Origin: Alteromonas sp. M12
GTDB lineage: Bacteria > Pseudomonadota > Gammaproteobacteria > Enterobacterales > Alteromonadaceae
Length of the DNA: 64,000 nucleotides
Assembly: GCF_037478005.1 (NCBI RefSeq)
Contig: NZ_CP144164.1
Coordinates: 3,782,001 to 3,846,000 of the forward strand
Direction of reading: 5' to 3'
In this document: one piece after another, positions 61,976-64,000 of the stretch
Position numbering within the stretch: the first letter of the stretch is position 1
Layout: the number at the start of each line of letters is the position of its first letter
Translations under genes and position numbers: made by a program
Notes under the pieces: model-generated
What the model was told of the DNA's origin: nothing
Database searches by the model: none
Seen by the model: only the letters and a program-made list of their open reading frames with translations

Positions 61976-62449
61976 TTAAGGCGCTGAGATAAATATACTT
62001 TTGGTGTTTACACGATCATCACAGATTTGCAAAATAAACAGTTCACCATATTCACTTTCATCAATTTTAGTAGCAACGCCCCCTAACGCAGAAATTAACT
62101 CAGGAGTCGTATTACTGTGACCGACTATCAGCACATTAGTTTGCAGTGCCTTGATACTCTGAGCAAAAGCTGTCAGTTGCTTAGGCGAGTAGAATTGCAC
62201 ATCTAGTCCTGATCGTTGTGAGAAAGGCTGGGCTGTCTGCTTGGTTCGGTGATACTTAGTTGAATAAATGTGTTGAATATTTTTCGGCATTAAATAATCA
62301 GCAAGGGCTTCAGCACGAAGCTGACCTTGTTGAGTCAATCCAGGATCGGTGCCACCAGATTGTTTTTCAAAATGGCGAACCAGATACAAGTCATAACAGT
62401 AGCCATTTAGTGGCAATAAAAGTAACACTGCATACAACAATTTTATCAT
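61976..62449 (-). CDS. Exported histidine phosphatase family protein
   Basis: A 157-residue protein with a signal peptide (LLYAVLLLLPLNGYC) and the phosphoglycerate-mutase-like core: LVRHFEKQSGGTDPGLTQQG with the catalytic His, HRTKQTAQP, and VLIVGHSNTTPELI with the second His. The RHxEK-DPxLT pattern is that of small periplasmic phosphatases rather than glycolytic mutases. The substrate is unknown. Confidence 0.85.
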   Translation of the reverse strand: MIKLLYAVLLLLPLNGYCYDLYLVRHFEKQSGGTDPGLTQQGQLRAEALADYLMPKNIQHIYSTKYHRTKQTAQPFSQRSGLDVQFYSPKQLTAFAQSIKALQTNVLIVGHSNTTPELISALGGVATKIDESEYGELFILQICDDRVNTKSIFISAP

Positions 62450-62770
62450 TATGGATCCCGCATCGGTAATTTGCCCAAGTCAAATATATCTCAAATGCTA
62501 ATCTAAAGTGAAACATAGACGGAAAATGTGCAAAAAGTTTGTTTCCATACAAAATTTACTCTGATTTTTGATATCAAGCAGAGATTCAATTAGCATTCGC
62601 AACTTGTACTAGATTATCTTCAAATGGAAACTATCTAGCCTAAAACATGACGGTGCTAATTAAACAACAAAAGAACAACAAAACTTAATTAACTAGTGCC
62701 ACATCATAATATGTAGATTCACTATTTTGACGGCGATATATAACGCCCAATAACCTAAGAAGTAACGTTA
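62450..62770. other. Intergenic region between divergent genes
   Basis: 321 AT-rich bases separating the histidine phosphatase and DUF2797 genes; it should hold both promoters. I see no gene, strong hairpin or operator. Confidence 0.5.
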
Positions 62771-63610
62771 ATGCCCACTTATTCTGGAAATATTCGCAAA
62801 ATGCGCGGTCAAGCTGAAATTGGCTCTACGGTTGAATATAGTTTACCTATTGGTGATTCGCACATCAGCATGAATCCATTAATTGGAACCGCGCTGAAAG
62901 TAAGCTATCAGGGCGTGATTAATTGTGTCCATTGCAATACAAAAACCAAAAAAAGCTTTAATCAAGGCTATTGTTATCGCTGTTTAATGAAACTAGCTCA
63001 GTGCGATACTTGTATAATCAAACCTGAAACTTGCCATTATGAGCAAGGAACGTGTCGTGAACCCCAATGGGGGGAAGACAACTGCATGAACGATCATTTT
63101 GTGTATCTAGCCAATACCGGCACCTTAAAAGTGGGGATTACTAGGCACGTTAGCGATGGTGTTTCAAGCCGCTGGATCGACCAAGGAGCAACTCAAGCAA
63201 TACCTATTTTACGGGTAAAGAACAGGTTGCTCAGTGGCTTAGTTGAAACGGTAATTAAGCAACATATTGCCGATAAAACGAATTGGCGAGCGATGCTCAA
63301 AGAGCACCCTAAAGAAGCTGACTTAATTGCCATGCGAGAACACTTATTTGGTTTAGTGGAAATGGAATTAGATGATATTGGCTCACAATATGGGCTACAA
63401 GCAATCAGCCTAATCGATATGCCCGCAATTGACATTCAATACCCTGTGTCTGAGTACCCAAGTAAAATCAAGTCAATCAATTTGGATAAAGAATTCGAGT
63501 TTGAAGGTGTGCTAAATGGCATCAAGGGACAATACTGGATGTTAGATAATGATCGGGTGATTAATATGCGTAAATACTCAGGGTACCATTTAGACATTAC
63601 AACCAACTAA
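62771..63610 (+). CDS. DUF2797 family protein
   Basis: A 279-residue cytoplasmic protein. The N-terminal half contains a cysteine-rich zinc-ribbon-like part (NCVHCNTKTKK, GYCYRCLMKLAQCDTC, and EDNCMNDHFVYLANTG). The following KVGITR segment, HFVYLANTGTLKVGITRHVS, resembles the GIY-YIG fold start, and DUF2797 is related to that endonuclease-like fold. Its function is unknown; a nucleic-acid link is inference. Confidence 0.85.
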   Translation: MPTYSGNIRKMRGQAEIGSTVEYSLPIGDSHISMNPLIGTALKVSYQGVINCVHCNTKTKKSFNQGYCYRCLMKLAQCDTCIIKPETCHYEQGTCREPQWGEDNCMNDHFVYLANTGTLKVGITRHVSDGVSSRWIDQGATQAIPILRVKNRLLSGLVETVIKQHIADKTNWRAMLKEHPKEADLIAMREHLFGLVEMELDDIGSQYGLQAISLIDMPAIDIQYPVSEYPSKIKSINLDKEFEFEGVLNGIKGQYWMLDNDRVINMRKYSGYHLDITTN

Positions 63611-63671
63611 GTTAATTATTTATAGGTTAGTTTTTAGCGACGATAGCAGTAAATCTAACACTATTTGGCTA

Positions 63672-63702
63672 GGCAGACAGTAGGCACATTGTACTGTCTG
63701 CC
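63672..63702. terminator. Hairpin between convergent DUF2797 and RND genes
   Basis: A perfect 11-base stem (63672-63682 with 63692-63702, GGCAGACAGTA/TACTGTCTGCC) with a nine-base loop. It has no adjacent U-run, so it may be a weak bidirectional terminator or an mRNA end-stabilising hairpin. It lies 28 bases past the minus-strand stop at 63730. Confidence 0.55.
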
Positions 63703-63729
63703 AGCATAATTTATTGGCAAATTTAAAAC

Positions 63730-64000
63730 CTATTCTACGGCGATCCCCGCGGCACTGGCTTTATCTAGTTCTTCATCAAGACGTTTGGCTTCGTCTGCTC
63801 TTGGTTTAGTGAATCTGGCTAATCCTAAATACAGCACTGGAGTTAGATAAAGGGTGAACACCACTGCAATTCCAAGCCCACCAAAAACGACCCAACCAAT
63901 AGCGTTTCTAGCTTCAGCTCCAGCACCGGTAGAGAGGATTAAAGGTAAACCACCTAAAATGGTAGACACTAAGGTCATCATAATCGGCCGTAATCTAACT
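63730..64000 (-). CDS. RND-family efflux pump, C-terminal part (5' end outside window)
   Basis: The frame runs out of the window, so only the last about 89 residues are seen. They contain RLRPIMMTLVSTILGGLPLI, AEARNAIGWVVFGGLGIAVV and FTLYLTPVLYLGL, the last membrane helices of AcrB/MexB-type inner-membrane pump subunits, followed by a short charged tail. It pumps compounds outward using proton flow; the substrate cannot be told. The adaptor gene is expected upstream on the minus strand, outside the window. Confidence 0.9.
   Translation of the reverse strand, partial: VRLRPIMMTLVSTILGGLPLILSTGAGAEARNAIGWVVFGGLGIAVVFTLYLTPVLYLGLARFTKPRADEAKRLDEELDKASAAGIAVE

Overview
The window is about 64 kb of a gammaproteobacterial chromosome with moderate-to-low GC. 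The content points to Alteromonadales, most like Alteromonadaceae of the Glaciecola/Paraglaciecola/Alteromonas type. Supporting features are the pdxA-rsmA-apaG-apaH operon, MotX (a part of sodium-driven polar flagellar motors), aconitase B, DNA polymerase II, many c-di-GMP proteins, and an rRNA operon carrying tRNA-Ile and tRNA-Ala. This placement is inference from gene content; no 16S comparison was run.

Layout. 1-2921: the end of pdxA, then rsmA, apaG and apaH. 3319-8109: a chemoreceptor, an aspartokinase and three small genes. 8351-14878: aconitase B, a PQQ-dependent sugar dehydrogenase, a small membrane protein, gluconokinase and an octahaem cytochrome c. 15344-17662: a four-lipoprotein operon (CsgG family, small lipoprotein, DUF4810, DUF799). 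17770-22801: a PepSY membrane protein, then a GGDEF-EAL protein followed by a porin-like protein and a small phosphate-binding-like protein. 22985-24472: an untranslated array of 265-325 bp units that resemble the distal end of the rRNA operon. 24473-30240: a complete rRNA operon on the minus strand (promoter, 16S, tRNA-Ile, tRNA-Ala, 23S, 5S, terminator). 30503-31264: an exported protein built of 15-residue repeats.

31362-39849 holds the spc and alpha ribosomal-protein operons on the minus strand: rplN, rplX, rplE, rpsN, rpsH, rplF, rplR, rpsE, rpmD, rplO, secY, rpmJ, rpsM, rpsK, rpsD, rpoA, rplQ. The S10-operon genes that usually precede rplN are absent; a DUF4397-like lipoprotein gene lies there instead. 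41801-49205: an acyl-CoA synthetase, rlmB, rnr, a flavin reductase (fre) and ubiD. 49342-51597: small exported and hypothetical genes, motX and a UPF0149-type protein. 51684-55395: a probable zinc-uptake locus, with a Zur-like operator, a TonB-dependent receptor with His-rich loops and an atypical Nramp transporter. 55421-64000: a MalY-type aminotransferase, an orphan receiver protein, polB, a TPR-GGDEF protein, a histidine phosphatase, a DUF2797 protein and the C-terminus of an RND pump.

The most unusual item is the array downstream of the 5S gene. Its units carry 5S 3'-end fragments, intrinsic terminators and pairs of hairpins whose stems differ between copies while staying complementary. 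Next are the putative Zur-controlled receptor next to a motif-altered Nramp, the 15-residue repeat protein, the separation of the S10 and spc operons, and the GGDEF-EAL/porin/binding-protein trio. I saw no CRISPR array, prophage or transposase gene.
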